DNA of 39,305 bases from Actinomadura sp. NBRC 104425 (lineage in GTDB: Bacteria > Actinomycetota > Actinomycetes > Streptosporangiales > Streptosporangiaceae). Each line of letters starts with the position of its first letter. Within the stretch, counting starts at the first letter, position 1. Below, one piece after another: positions 7,222 to 15,237 of the stretch. The notes beneath the pieces are model-generated. The model was not told the origin of the DNA. It searched no databases and worked only from the letters and a program-made list of their open reading frames with translations. The stretch spans positions 1 through 39,305 of the forward strand of contig NZ_BSTN01000040.1 of NCBI RefSeq assembly GCF_030269545.1. Reading direction: 5' to 3'. The position numbers and the translations under genes are program-made.

Positions 7222-8574
7222 TCAAGACAGGTCGCGCAGCGCCACGCTGACGACGGTTCCGCGGCCGGGTTTGGAGAGGAGCTGGGCGCGTCCTCCGTGG
7301 GCGGCGGCGATGGCGGCGACGATCGGCAGGCCGAGCCCGGTGCCGGACGAGCCGTCCCCGGCGCGGTGGAAGCGTTCGAAGGCGCGGGCGGCGTCCTCCG
7401 GTGCCATGCCGGGGCCCTGGTCGGCGACCTCGACCAGGAGGCCGCCGGGGTCGCGGCGGAGCCGTACCGTGACGGCGGTCCCGGGCGGGGTGTGGGTGCG
7501 GACGTTGGCCAGCAGGTTCGCCAGGATCTGCCGCACCCGGGCCTGATCCACCGTCGCGACCAGCTCGTCCGGCGCCTCCAGGGTGACCGGATGGTCGGGG
7601 CCCGCGGCCGAGGCGTCGGCGACGGCGTCCCGGGCCAGCGCCACCACGTCGACGCGGGCGGGGCGCAGGGACGCGTCGCGGTCCAGCCGGGCCAGCTCCA
7701 GCAGGTCGCCGACCAGGGCGCTCATGCGGCGCGCCTCGTCCTCGATCCGCCGCATCGCGTCCGGCAGCTCGTCGGGGCCGAGGGCGCCGTGCCGGTACAG
7801 CTCCGCGTACCCCTGGATGGTGGTGAGGGGGGTGCGCAGCTCATGGGAGGCGTCCGCGGCGAACTCCCGCACCCGCGCCTCAGAGCGGGCGCGCGCCCAG
7901 AACGCCTGCTCGATCCGGTCGAGCATCACGTTGATCGCGGCGGCGAGCCGGGACGCCTCGGTGGCCGGTCCGGGGCCGGGCATGCGGGCCCGCAGGTCGC
8001 CGCCGGACGCGATCGCCTGGGCGGTGGCGGCCATCCGGCTCAGCGGCAGCAGTCCCCGGCCGATCAGGCGGCGTCCGGCCAGGGCCAGCGCCGCGACCAG
8101 CACGGCCGTCGTGACCAGCTCCGCGGCGACCAGGTTGCGCACGGCCGCGCGGATTTCGTCCAGCGGCGCCGCCACGACGACCACGTTGCCGTTGCGCGTC
8201 TCGCGGGCCACCGCGCGCAGCCCCGGCAGCGAGAACGGCTCCAGCGACGCCGCCCGCGCGCGCAGCTCCGCATGCCCCAGGCCGCCCACCGCGCGGACCG
8301 CCGGGAGGGGATCGGGGTCGTCCCCGCTGAGCACCCGCACCCGGCCGGCCGGGTTGACGTTCAGCACGACGAACCGGGGCGGCGCGACGCCCTCCCCGGG
8401 CAGCCCGGGCCGGAAGATCCGGATCGCCGCCCGGTCGCGGGTGGCCTGCAGCTGCCCGTCCACCCGGTTCATCAGGTACGTGTGCAGGACGAACCCGCTC
8501 ACCCCGCACATGACGAGGAGCCCGGCCAGCGTGACGCCGAGCAGTCCGGTCATGAGCCGGGCGTTGAGCGTCAT
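7222..8574 (-). CDS. Two-component sensor histidine kinase (450 aa)
   Basis: The protein has an N-terminal membrane helix (about 8-33), an extracytoplasmic domain of roughly 110 residues, a second helix (149-168), a HAMP linker and a complete kinase core. The H-box is FAADASHELRTPLTT with H244, the N-box NLLANVRTHTPPGT (353-366), G1 DQGPGM (385-390) and G2 GTGLGL (411-416). It would autophosphorylate H244 and pass the phosphate to the OmpR-type regulator encoded just upstream. Its ATG overlaps that gene's stop (ATGA), so the two are translationally coupled. The signal is unknown. The stop codon (7222-7224) lies at the right end of the tnpB element, so the last residues may have been changed by that insertion, although the C-terminus looks about full length. 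Confidence 0.95.
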   Translation of the reverse strand: MTLNARLMTGLLGVTLAGLLVMCGVSGFVLHTYLMNRVDGQLQATRDRAAIRIFRPGLPGEGVAPPRFVVLNVNPAGRVRVLSGDDPDPLPAVRAVGGLGHAELRARAASLEPFSLPGLRAVARETRNGNVVVVAAPLDEIRAAVRNLVAAELVTTAVLVAALALAGRRLIGRGLLPLSRMAATAQAIASGGDLRARMPGPGPATEASRLAAAINVMLDRIEQAFWARARSEARVREFAADASHELRTPLTTIQGYAELYRHGALGPDELPDAMRRIEDEARRMSALVGDLLELARLDRDASLRPARVDVVALARDAVADASAAGPDHPVTLEAPDELVATVDQARVRQILANLLANVRTHTPPGTAVTVRLRRDPGGLLVEVADQGPGMAPEDAARAFERFHRAGDGSSGTGLGLPIVAAIAAAHGGRAQLLSKPGRGTVVSVALRDLS

Positions 8575-9284
8575 GGCCGCAGCGCGTATCCCACCCCGCG
8601 CCGGGTGTGGATGAGCGGCGGGCCCAGCGGGTCCAGTTTGCGCCGCAGGTAGCTGATGTAGGTCTCGACGACCTGGGGGTTGCCGTCCCGGCCCCAGCCC
8701 CACACGTTCTCCAGCAGCTGCGCCCGGGTGAGCACCCGCCCGGGGTTGCGCATCAGGTACGCCAGCAGCCGGAACTCGGTGGGCGACAGTTCGACCTCGA
8801 CCCCGGCGCGGCGCACCGTCCAGTGCGCCTCGTCCAGTTCCAGGTCGGCGACCCGCAGCACCTGCCCGTCCTCCGCCGGAGGAGGCGCGGTAGCCGCGGG
8901 GGCGGCGCGGCGCAGCACCGCCCGGATCCGCGCCACCAGCGCGTCGATCGAGAACGGCTTGGTGACGTAGTCGTCTCCGCCGAGGGTGAGGCCGGTGACG
9001 GTGTCGGACGGCGTGTCCCGCGCGGTCAGGAAGATCACCGGGGTGTCGTCGCCGGCGGCGCGCAGGCGCCGGCACACCTCGAACCCGTCGATGTCCGGCA
9101 GCAGGACGTCCAGCAGGATCAGGTCGGGGCGGCGGTCGCCGGCAGGCGGGCGGACGGCGCGCAGCGCCTCGGCCCCGGTGCGCGCCGCGACGGTCTGGAA
9201 CCCGTGGAAGCGCAGCGCGGTCTCGATCAGGTCGCGGATGTTGGCCTCGTCCTCCACCACCAGCACCCGCCGGTCGTCGCTCAT
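8571..9284 (-). CDS. OmpR-family response regulator (237 aa)
   Basis: The receiver domain (about 1-120) has the acidic pair E11/D12, phosphoacceptor D59 in LILLDVLLPDIDG, T87 (FLTARD) and K109 (VTKPFS). The C-terminal winged helix (about 140-235) has ELSPTEFRLLAYLMRNPGRVLTR, RAQLLENVWG and YISYLRRKL, ending HTRRGVGYALRP, typical of the OmpR/PhoB effector domain. It is the partner of the downstream kinase, whose start overlaps this stop by four bases. A four-copy 14-base direct repeat lies about 100-150 bases upstream of the start and could be its own binding site. Targets are not evident. Confidence 0.96.
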   Translation of the reverse strand: MSDDRRVLVVEDEANIRDLIETALRFHGFQTVAARTGAEALRAVRPPAGDRRPDLILLDVLLPDIDGFEVCRRLRAAGDDTPVIFLTARDTPSDTVTGLTLGGDDYVTKPFSIDALVARIRAVLRRAAPAATAPPPAEDGQVLRVADLELDEAHWTVRRAGVEVELSPTEFRLLAYLMRNPGRVLTRAQLLENVWGWGRDGNPQVVETYISYLRRKLDPLGPPLIHTRRGVGYALRP

Positions 9285-9378
9285 GGGCTCCCCTGGTACG
9301 CCGCAGGCCGTTCACGGCGGCGACGCCGCCCGCACCGGGCCGATGCCGCCGCCCGCCGCCCGACGTTACTGCAGGACG

Positions 9379-9402
9379 CCGGATCGGGCCGTCCCGATCC
9401 GG
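9379..9402. terminator. Perfect 10-bp hairpin downstream of the secreted-protein gene
   Basis: CCGGATCGGG (9379-9388), loop CCGT, CCCGATCCGG (9393-9402). It lies 41 bases past the stop of the leftward gene at 9443 and upstream of the response regulator gene. It could end transcription of the first gene or be part of an operator, since it overlaps a 14-base direct repeat array. No T-tract is seen. Confidence 0.5.
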
Positions 9403-9437
9403 ACGTCCCTATCCAGACGTCTCGATCCGGACGACGG
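9382..9437. repeat. Four tandem copies of a 14-base repeat
   Basis: The copies begin at 9382, 9396, 9410 and 9424: GATCGGGCCGTCCC, GATCCGGACGTCCC, TATCCAGACGTCTC, GATCCGGACGACGG. The spacing is exactly 14 bases, with the core GATCCGGACG. OmpR-type regulators bind direct repeats, so an autoregulatory operator for the downstream two-component operon is possible, though the period is longer than usual. Confidence 0.7.
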
Positions 9438-9442
9438 CTGAC

Positions 9443-9907
9443 TCAGTCCTTCGGCACCCGGAACGCCACCGCCGTGCGGGTGGCGCCGGTGCGCTCGCCC
9501 ACGACGATCACCTGGTCGCCGTTCTTCACCTCCGACAGCTGGGACTTCTCGCCGTCCCTGCGGAAACGGGTCTTGTCGTTGGTCGTCCACTGCCAGGAGG
9601 CGCCGTCGGCGCTGCGCACCGTCACGACCGCGCCGGACCGTCCGGTCACCTCGCCGCGCTGCCAGGTGACGACGCGGAACCCGCCGTCACGCCGCACGGT
9701 CGCCTCGCCGTGCACGCCCCGCCCGCCGCGCGCCGCCCAGCGGTGCGGCTGCCGCTTCCACTGGTTCCGGTCGCCCTTCTCCGGCGACGCCGAGGTCGAA
9801 GGCGCGGGGGACGGATCGGCGACCGCGGGGACGGCCACGAACAGCCCGAGGCCGAGCACACCCGCGGCACCGGCGCCCGCGATAAGAGTCTTGGTGTTCC
9901 TTCGCAT
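9443..9907 (-). CDS. Secreted or membrane-anchored DUF5666-like protein (154 aa)
   Basis: ATG 9907 starts MRRNTKTLIAG and is preferred over the in-frame start 42 bases upstream because it gives a standard signal peptide: basic n-region, hydrophobic stretch (about 7-25) and a VPAVA-D cleavage-like site. After a Pro/Ser linker, about 70 residues (GEVTGRSGAVVTVRSADG, then KTRFRRDGEK, NGDQVIVVGERTG, AVAFRV) show the small beta-barrel pattern seen in DUF5666-type proteins. No catalytic residues are apparent. It lies upstream of, and on the same strand as, the two-component pair, which might sense the same envelope condition. The function is unknown. Confidence 0.75.
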   Translation of the reverse strand: MRRNTKTLIAGAGAAGVLGLGLFVAVPAVADPSPAPSTSASPEKGDRNQWKRQPHRWAARGGRGVHGEATVRRDGGFRVVTWQRGEVTGRSGAVVTVRSADGASWQWTTNDKTRFRRDGEKSQLSEVKNGDQVIVVGERTGATRTAVAFRVPKD

Positions 9908-10032
9908 GCGGCACAGCCAAGCAGGTCCGTCTGGGAGACGTCCCGGCACGAACCTGAGAGATTCCTGGGAATCGGCTGACCACGCCCTGCGCGTCCGCCG
10001 AACGCCCCCGTCCGGGGCGACCGGCGGGTCCC

Positions 10033-10085
10033 GTTATCGCGCCGGAGGCCGCGACTTTCGTAAGAATTGCGAAAGCCCCGATAAC
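10033..10085. promoter_or_regulatory. Nested inverted repeats in a divergent intergenic region
   Basis: GTTATCG (10033-10039) pairs with CGATAAC (10079-10085), and inside lies CTTTCG (10055-10060), nine bases, CGAAAG (10070-10075). Both arms are perfect. The 495-base gap 9908-10402 separates the leftward secreted-protein gene from the rightward PucR-type regulator gene, and no gene is convincing within it, so an operator or RNA structure is possible. Confidence 0.4.
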
Positions 10086-10402
10086 TGCCGCGAATCGGGA
10101 AGGGGTGATACCCGCGGCGGCACCGAACGCTCACCCGACGTCACATGATGCGAAGATCTCGCAGCCGCTGCGAAGCTGCCCAACGTTGGCCGCCTGCACC
10201 CTGCTGACCTGGGTTCTTGCTGGCGAGGCCGCCTCCGTCCACGGCATGACCCGCCGCCGCACAGTGCGACGTGTTGTGAGTCAGGTGACAACCGGGCGGC
10301 ATGAAATCGTCACTTCGGCTCTATAGCGCGGCGGACCGAGCGTCAATCCTGGGATGCCCGTGAACAAGTGGCAGACGGGACTGACCGTCCTAGGGAGGTC
10401 CA

Positions 10403-11623
10403 GTGGCTCAGCCGTTCCCGCACACGTCCGCCGCCGAACTGCCCGTCTCGAAACTCCCGGCCGACATGGCCGCCCCGCTACGGCCCCACCTCACCGCCGC
10501 CGTGGAGGAGATGGTCCGGGAGATCGAAAACCTGGTCCCCGAGTACGCGCGTCCGCCCGAGAGCCCCTACGGGCAGCGTATGCGGCGCCAGATCCGGCAG
10601 GCCGTGCAGCACTTCGTCGATGCCATCGGCAACCCGGACCAGGACTTGGACGCCGTCGTGACGATCTTCGAGGGCATCGGCCGGTACGAGGCCCGCCTGG
10701 GGCGCGGCCTGGACGGCCTGCAGACCGCCATCCGGGTGAGCGGGCAGGTCGCCTGCCGCCGCTTCATCCGCGACGCCCGGCGCCTGGACTGGCCGCTGGA
10801 CGTCCTCGGGCACATCACCGAGTCGCTGTTCATGTTCCTGGAGAAGATCGCCGAGGCCGCCGCCCGCGGCTATGCGGGCGCGCGTGGGGAGCCGACCGGC
10901 GAGCGGGAACGGTCCCGCCGGCGGCTGCGCGACCTGCTGGTCGCCGACCCGCCCGCCAGCCGCGAGGCCCTCGCCGAGCTGGCCCGCTCCGCGTGCTGGA
11001 CGCCGTCGCGCACCCTGGCGGCCGTCGCGGTGCGCACGCCGCCCGAATTCACCCCGCCGGTGCTGCCTCCGTCCGTGCTGGCCGACTGGCACGCGCCCGC
11101 GCCGTACCTGATCGTCCCCGACCCGGACGGCCCCGGACAGGACCGCCTGATCTCCACCCTGGTGCGCGACTGCCAGGCCGCCATCGGCCCGACCGTGCCG
11201 CCCACCAAGGGCGCCCTGTCGCTGCGCTGGGCGCGGCACGCCCTCGACCTGGTGGAACGCGGTGTGCTGCCCGGCAAGGAGGCGGTGCGCTGCCTGGACC
11301 ACCTGCCGACCCTGGTCGCCGACCGCAGTGCGGAACTGATCGACGTGGCGCTGCGCCACCGGCTGGCACCTCTCGTCGCCCTGCCGCGGCACAAGCGCGA
11401 TCCCCTGGTCAAAACGCTGCTCACCTACATGGAGAACCGCGACAACGCCGTCGCCGCCGCCGACCGGCTGCTGGTGCACGAACAGACCGTCCGCTACCGC
11501 ATCCGCCGCCTGGAACAGATGCTCGGCGAACTGGTCTACGACGCCGACCGCCGCATCGAACTGCTTCTTCTCCTGCACGCCTGGGTGCACATCCGCCCCG
11601 CCGCCGAAACCGCCGCGTCCTGA
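10403..11623 (+). CDS. PucR/CdaR-family transcriptional regulator (406 aa)
   Basis: GTG 10403 follows an AGGGAGGT ribosome site. The C-terminal helix-turn-helix is clear: KTLLTYMENRDNAVAAADRLLVHEQTVRYRIRRLEQMLG (about 342-380), the PucR_C domain with its hallmark N..AAA..L.VH..TVRYRI.R.E motif. The preceding 340 residues are mostly helical, with a central GGDEF-like or regulatory fold of the kind these proteins carry, although I see no intact enzyme motif. Such regulators activate nearby catabolic or secondary metabolic genes; no obvious target operon adjoins this one, so it may be an orphan regulator. The upstream gap is 495 bases and contains nested inverted repeats. Confidence 0.9.
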   Translation: MAQPFPHTSAAELPVSKLPADMAAPLRPHLTAAVEEMVREIENLVPEYARPPESPYGQRMRRQIRQAVQHFVDAIGNPDQDLDAVVTIFEGIGRYEARLGRGLDGLQTAIRVSGQVACRRFIRDARRLDWPLDVLGHITESLFMFLEKIAEAAARGYAGARGEPTGERERSRRRLRDLLVADPPASREALAELARSACWTPSRTLAAVAVRTPPEFTPPVLPPSVLADWHAPAPYLIVPDPDGPGQDRLISTLVRDCQAAIGPTVPPTKGALSLRWARHALDLVERGVLPGKEAVRCLDHLPTLVADRSAELIDVALRHRLAPLVALPRHKRDPLVKTLLTYMENRDNAVAAADRLLVHEQTVRYRIRRLEQMLGELVYDADRRIELLLLLHAWVHIRPAAETAAS

Positions 11624-11721
11624 ATCCGCCCCCGCGTCCCAAGATCGGCCTCACTCCCGCGCCGCATACCCTTTAAGCCCGGGTAGTTGATTTGTCAGAC
11701 CCACGGGGAATGATGCGGGGT

Positions 11722-12015
11722 ATGAGCAGAGACCACCATTCGGGGTTGCGGTGCCCGCACTGCCAAACGGCTCTCGCGCTCGTTCCGGCGGCGGACAATC
11801 CGGCCGTTCCCGCGCTGTCCCCGGTCGTCCGGGACGAGACGCCCCCGCCCGTCCACGAGGTGCTGGCCGTTTACGCGAACCGCACGAGGGACACCGCCAC
11901 CGCCCTGCGCGGCGCCGCCCGCGTCCGCGACAGCTTCAACCGCGCCCGCAGAGCCGCCGCCCAACGCCGCGCCGCGCAAAGGGCCGCCCAGCAACGCCCC
12001 GTCCGCAGCGCCTGA
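11722..12015 (+). CDS. Small basic protein of unknown function with a CPHC motif (97 aa)
   Basis: The frame has high third-position GC throughout. The product starts MSRDHHSGLRCPHCQTALALV; the CxxC pair could be half of a zinc site but no second pair is present. The C-terminal half is helical and Ala/Arg-rich (RARRAAAQRRAAQRAAQQR). The start is uncertain: in-frame TTG 11692 and ATG 11710 and 11713 are also possible, and none has a good ribosome site. I do not recognise a family. It lies 98 bases after the PucR-type gene on the same strand. Confidence 0.45.
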   Translation: MSRDHHSGLRCPHCQTALALVPAADNPAVPALSPVVRDETPPPVHEVLAVYANRTRDTATALRGAARVRDSFNRARRAAAQRRAAQRAAQQRPVRSA

Positions 12016-12664
12016 CCAATTCCGTCCCCCTCCCTGACTCCGCATTCGCGTTCCTCCGCAATACCCCCAATCCGCCCGCTCCGTATTACGCGCCAATCGA
12101 CGTCTCGCATCGCACCGGCCCGCACCCGCCGCACCCCGGCATGCCCCGGTCACGCAGCCTGAGCCGCCAACAGCCCGCAGCCGGCCCCCGACTCCAGCGC
12201 TTCCCAGCGGTCCCCCGACCTTCCGCGTCACTCCCGCGTCCGGACGGCCCTGCATCCGCCACGCGCGCTCCGAGAACGGCCGCTGTACGCCACCGCTGAC
12301 CACCCCGAATCCGGCGCTCCTCCGGAGCCGCCTCCGTAGGTGCCTGCGCCCTACCTGTGTCTAGATGGCCCCGCGTCCACACGCCTTGACCGCAGCGAGC
12401 TGCATACCGCCCCCATACGGGAGCCACACCCCTGTACCTGGACTGCCTCTCAAGCACCACACGCTGAACACGACAAGCTGCATACCGGCCCCTGTGACCG
12501 TCCCAGCCCCGGCGCTCCCCCCGGCGGCCCCCCTTCTCCCCGGCACCGCCGCCGAAGGCGTCGGCATCCCACCTGTACCTACACGCGTACGCCACGCGCG
12601 CCCCGAGCACGGACCGTCCCCCGTACAGGAGCCGCGCCGCCATACGCTCCCGAAGCACGGCGAA
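12016..12664. other. C-rich stretch without a convincing gene
   Basis: About 650 bases, strongly C-rich on the given strand. Open frames exist in several phases but their products are Arg/Pro/Gly-rich with no domain, codon pattern or ribosome site. AGCTGCATACCG occurs twice (12398-12409 and 12476-12487, 78 bases apart), each followed by a C-run. The function is unknown. Confidence 0.5.
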
Positions 12665-12691
12665 AAGCCCAGGGGCATGGGCCCTGGGCTT
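12665..12691 (-). terminator. Rho-independent terminator of the sigma/anti-sigma operon
   Basis: AAGCCCAGGG (12665-12674) and CCCTGGGCTT (12682-12691) form a perfect 10-bp stem with a seven-base loop. On the minus strand the stem is followed by TTTTCG. It begins 16 bases past the stop at 12707. Confidence 0.85.
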
Positions 12692-12706
12692 CGCCGGCCG
12701 CGCGGT

Positions 12707-13900
12707 TCAGGCGGGGGCCGAGTCGGTCCAGGCGGTCTTGACGACCGTGGTGGACCGGAGCGTGCTGCCCGCGGGCAGGTGCGCGTTCGCGCCCGCCGGC
12801 TTGACCACGATGGTCTCGTCGCCCAGCGCGCTGCCGGACGCCGGGTCGACGATCAGCCGGTGCTGCAGGGTGCCGTTGGCCGACTTCGTGGTCACGGCCA
12901 CGGCGACGCCGGTGCGGCCCTGGGCGTCGGTGACCTCACCGACGGAGCGCACCGTCTTGAGCTTGGCGAGCATGCGGAACGCCGCCGCGCGCACCTCGGG
13001 CGTGACCGGCATCTCGACGACCAGCCCCCGCGTCACCGTGAACAGCCACTCGTCGGCGCCCATCGGCACGCCGCCTCCCTCGGGGTCGGTCCCCGTGTAC
13101 CAGCGCAGCAGCCACTTCTTCAGCCGCGCCGGGTCGGCGGGCAGCGACCGCAGGTCTTTCACCGAGACGTTGCGGCCGAGCCAGTACACGTTTCCGCCCA
13201 CCACGGGCGCGCTGTCCAGGTGGGGCTCGCCCGGGGCCGCGTCGACCTGCGCCTCCTTGGTCCGGACGGCGCCGCTCGCCTTGTTCACGACCGTGGCCTT
13301 CAGCCGGAAGGTCGAGGGCGATCCCGCGCGCTGCCAGACGGCCCGGTCGGCCTCGGTGGCGGGACGGCCGCCGAGGAACTCGTGCCGGTTCCACTGCGTG
13401 CCGCGGGGTGCGCTGGGCGTCCAGGTCTCCCAGCGGTCCTGCAGCAAGACCGTGTAGTCGCCCTGGGGCGATGTCGCCCGCATGTAGCTGCGGGACAAGG
13501 TCATCACGTACCAGTAGGCGCGGAGGCTGTCGGTCTGCTTGTCCGCCTGCTCGGCGGCGGTGAGCAGGACGGTGCGGGCGTCCATCGTGCCGAGGGCACC
13601 GGACGGGCCCGGCCGCACGGTTGTCGTCGGGGAGCCGGAGCCGGAACGGGGGCCGGTGCCCGCGCCGGTGTCGGTGCCGGTGAGCGTGGTCGCGGCGACC
13701 ACGGCGGCGGTGGCGGCGCCGACCAGTCCCAGCCCCCACATGGGACGGATGCGGCGTCGCGGCACGGCTCGCGCGGCATGGGAGTCGGCCGTCTTCGCGC
13801 GCGCCAGCTCGGCGGCGCGGGTGGCGGGGTCGACCGGCGCGTCCGGGTCCAGCTCGGCGGGCCGGGCGTCGGCCAGCATGCGCAGCACATCGCGGCTCAT
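12707..13900 (-). CDS. CU044_5270-type membrane protein, putative anti-sigma factor (397 aa)
   Basis: The start MSRDVLRMLADARPAELDPD is followed by a short cytoplasmic part, one membrane helix (about 54-72, WGLGLVGAATAAVVAATTL), a Gly/Ser/Thr/Pro linker and an extracellular domain of about 290 residues (WYVMTLSRSYMRA, RWETWTPSA, EWLFTVTRGLVVEMPVTPEVRAAAFRML, GVAVAVTTK). This is the CU044_5270 pattern in actinomycetes, encoded next to ECF sigma factors. Here the ATG overlaps the sigma gene's stop (ATGA at 13897-13900), so partner status is likely. I see no zinc-binding HxxxCxxC anti-sigma motif, so a sigma-inhibiting role is inferred from position. A strong terminator closes the operon at 12665-12691. 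Confidence 0.85.
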   Translation of the reverse strand: MSRDVLRMLADARPAELDPDAPVDPATRAAELARAKTADSHAARAVPRRRIRPMWGLGLVGAATAAVVAATTLTGTDTGAGTGPRSGSGSPTTTVRPGPSGALGTMDARTVLLTAAEQADKQTDSLRAYWYVMTLSRSYMRATSPQGDYTVLLQDRWETWTPSAPRGTQWNRHEFLGGRPATEADRAVWQRAGSPSTFRLKATVVNKASGAVRTKEAQVDAAPGEPHLDSAPVVGGNVYWLGRNVSVKDLRSLPADPARLKKWLLRWYTGTDPEGGGVPMGADEWLFTVTRGLVVEMPVTPEVRAAAFRMLAKLKTVRSVGEVTDAQGRTGVAVAVTTKSANGTLQHRLIVDPASGSALGDETIVVKPAGANAHLPAGSTLRSTTVVKTAWTDSAPA

Positions 13901-14508
13901 GACAACTCCTCACTGATCATCTGCGCGGGGGGACGCGCGGCGCGGTCGAGCGGGGACGGCGCCCGTCCCGCCGGCGACGCGACCGGCATCCGTTCGGCCG
14001 GGATCTCCTCCACGGCGCGCCGCAACCGGCGGCGCGCCCGGTGCAGCCGCACCCGCAGCGCGGCGGACGAGCAGCCGACGACGCGGGCGGCGTCGCGCGG
14101 CGTCAGCCCCTGCCAGGCCACGAGGATCAGCACCTCGCGGTCGGCCTCGGGCAGGGCGGCCAGGGCGCGCAGGACGGCATGCCGTTCGGTCACGCCGTCG
14201 GCGATGTCGCCCGCGGACGCCGTCGTCCAGTGCCGCAGTTCCCGGGCGAACTCCTCGCGCCGCCGCTGCGCCCGGTGGTTGTCGCGCAGCACGTTGCGGG
14301 CCACGCCCAGCAGCCATGGCAACGGCGGGTCCGGCACGTCGCGCAGCCGCCGCCAGGCCACCGCGAAGGTCTCGCTCACCACCTCGTCGGCGAGCTGCCG
14401 TCCGGCGCGTGCGGCCGCGTACGCCCACACCCGTTGTCGGCAGTCGTCGTAGATCGCGGTGAAGCGCCGCTCGTCGTCGGGCGCTTCGCCCGGCGCGTCG
14501 TGGGGCAC
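13897..14508 (-). CDS. ECF-subfamily RNA polymerase sigma factor
   Basis: Region 2 covers FTAIYDDCRQRVWAYAAAR, ADEVVSETFAVAWRRL and LPWLLGVARNVLRDNHR; region 4 covers LAALPEADREVLILVAWQ, GLTPRDAARVVGCS and ALRVRLHRARRRLRRAV. The protein is about 203 residues, normal for the class. There are two candidate starts: GTG 14517 (MRTVPHDA) has the ribosome site GGACGGAG directly against it, while GTG 14508 (MPHDAPGE) has GGAGGTG at good spacing, so I choose 14508. Downstream and overlapping by four bases is its probable anti-sigma partner. The promoter it recognises cannot be read with confidence from the 87 bases upstream. Confidence 0.93.
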   Translation of the reverse strand: MPHDAPGEAPDDERRFTAIYDDCRQRVWAYAAARAGRQLADEVVSETFAVAWRRLRDVPDPPLPWLLGVARNVLRDNHRAQRRREEFARELRHWTTASAGDIADGVTERHAVLRALAALPEADREVLILVAWQGLTPRDAARVVGCSSAALRVRLHRARRRLRRAVEEIPAERMPVASPAGRAPSPLDRAARPPAQMISEELS

Positions 14509-14595
14509 CGTCCGCACCTCCGTCCATCCCGGTGTGTTCCGTCACCAGGAAGTGGACCGGGCGGTGCCATCGTTACCGGACGGACGGAAAAAGTT

Positions 14596-15006
14596 CTAGG
14601 AGGCTGTGAGCGACTTCTCGAAGTGCACGACCGAGCCGGGGGCGTGCGGCCGCTTCATGATGCGCAGCTCTTCGGTGAAGGCGCGGATGAGCTGCAGCCC
14701 GCGGCCGTGCTCGGCGCCGAGCGGGGCGGGCCCCCGGTCCCAGCTCGACGTGTCGGCGGAGCGCCGTCCGCCGTCGATCACTTCGATGACGCACACCGTG
14801 TCGTCCAGGTGCGCGCGCACCTCGTACTCGTCCCCCGCGTTGGCATGCCGGATGACGTTGGCGCACGCCTCGCCCAGCGCGAGCGCGATGTCGGCGCGGA
14901 TCTCGCCGGTGACGCCGAGCCCGCTGAGCGACGCGTCGAGCGTGCGCCTGGCGAGCGGGGCGCTGCGCGCGTTCCTCGGGAGGGTCATTTCTATTACGAC
15001 CTCCAT
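14596..15006 (-). CDS. RsbW/SpoIIAB-like ATP-binding protein (136 aa)
   Basis: The protein matches the HATPase_c_2 group of serine kinases and anti-sigma factors. The N-box is ADIALALGEACANVIRHA, the G1 region VIDGGRR, and the G2 region LGAEHGRGLQLIRAFTEEL. Such proteins bind an alternative sigma factor or phosphorylate an anti-anti-sigma factor in partner switching; in actinomycetes many act with stand-alone regulators. No STAS-domain partner or PP2C phosphatase gene is beside it, so the partner is elsewhere. ATG 15006 has GGAGGG upstream at suitable distance. It is on the same strand as the ECF sigma factor gene (14508) but 87 bases apart, with no sign of being in that operon. Confidence 0.9.
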   Translation of the reverse strand: MEVVIEMTLPRNARSAPLARRTLDASLSGLGVTGEIRADIALALGEACANVIRHANAGDEYEVRAHLDDTVCVIEVIDGGRRSADTSSWDRGPAPLGAEHGRGLQLIRAFTEELRIMKRPHAPGSVVHFEKSLTAS

Positions 15007-15237
15007 GCCGGACGCCCTCCATTCCCCTCGTTGCAGGGTGTCTGCCCGGGTGGTGATTCCGAAAACGCTGGGCGTCCCTTATGGGCGAAATGTCATGATC
15101 ATCTCGTGGCGACAACCCGCCCGCATCCGGAGCAACCGGACGGCCAAGGTCATCGCACAACCGAGCCGTTCCCGAGGTCAGGAAGATATTCGCCCCGGCC
15201 CGCCGCCATTGCGCGCCGGCCGCGCGGACCGCCGGGC

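Noticed and set aside
12086..12658. 190-residue minus-strand frame in the C-rich region
   Set aside because: No ribosome site, domain or coding-like codon pattern; Arg/Gly/Ala-rich.
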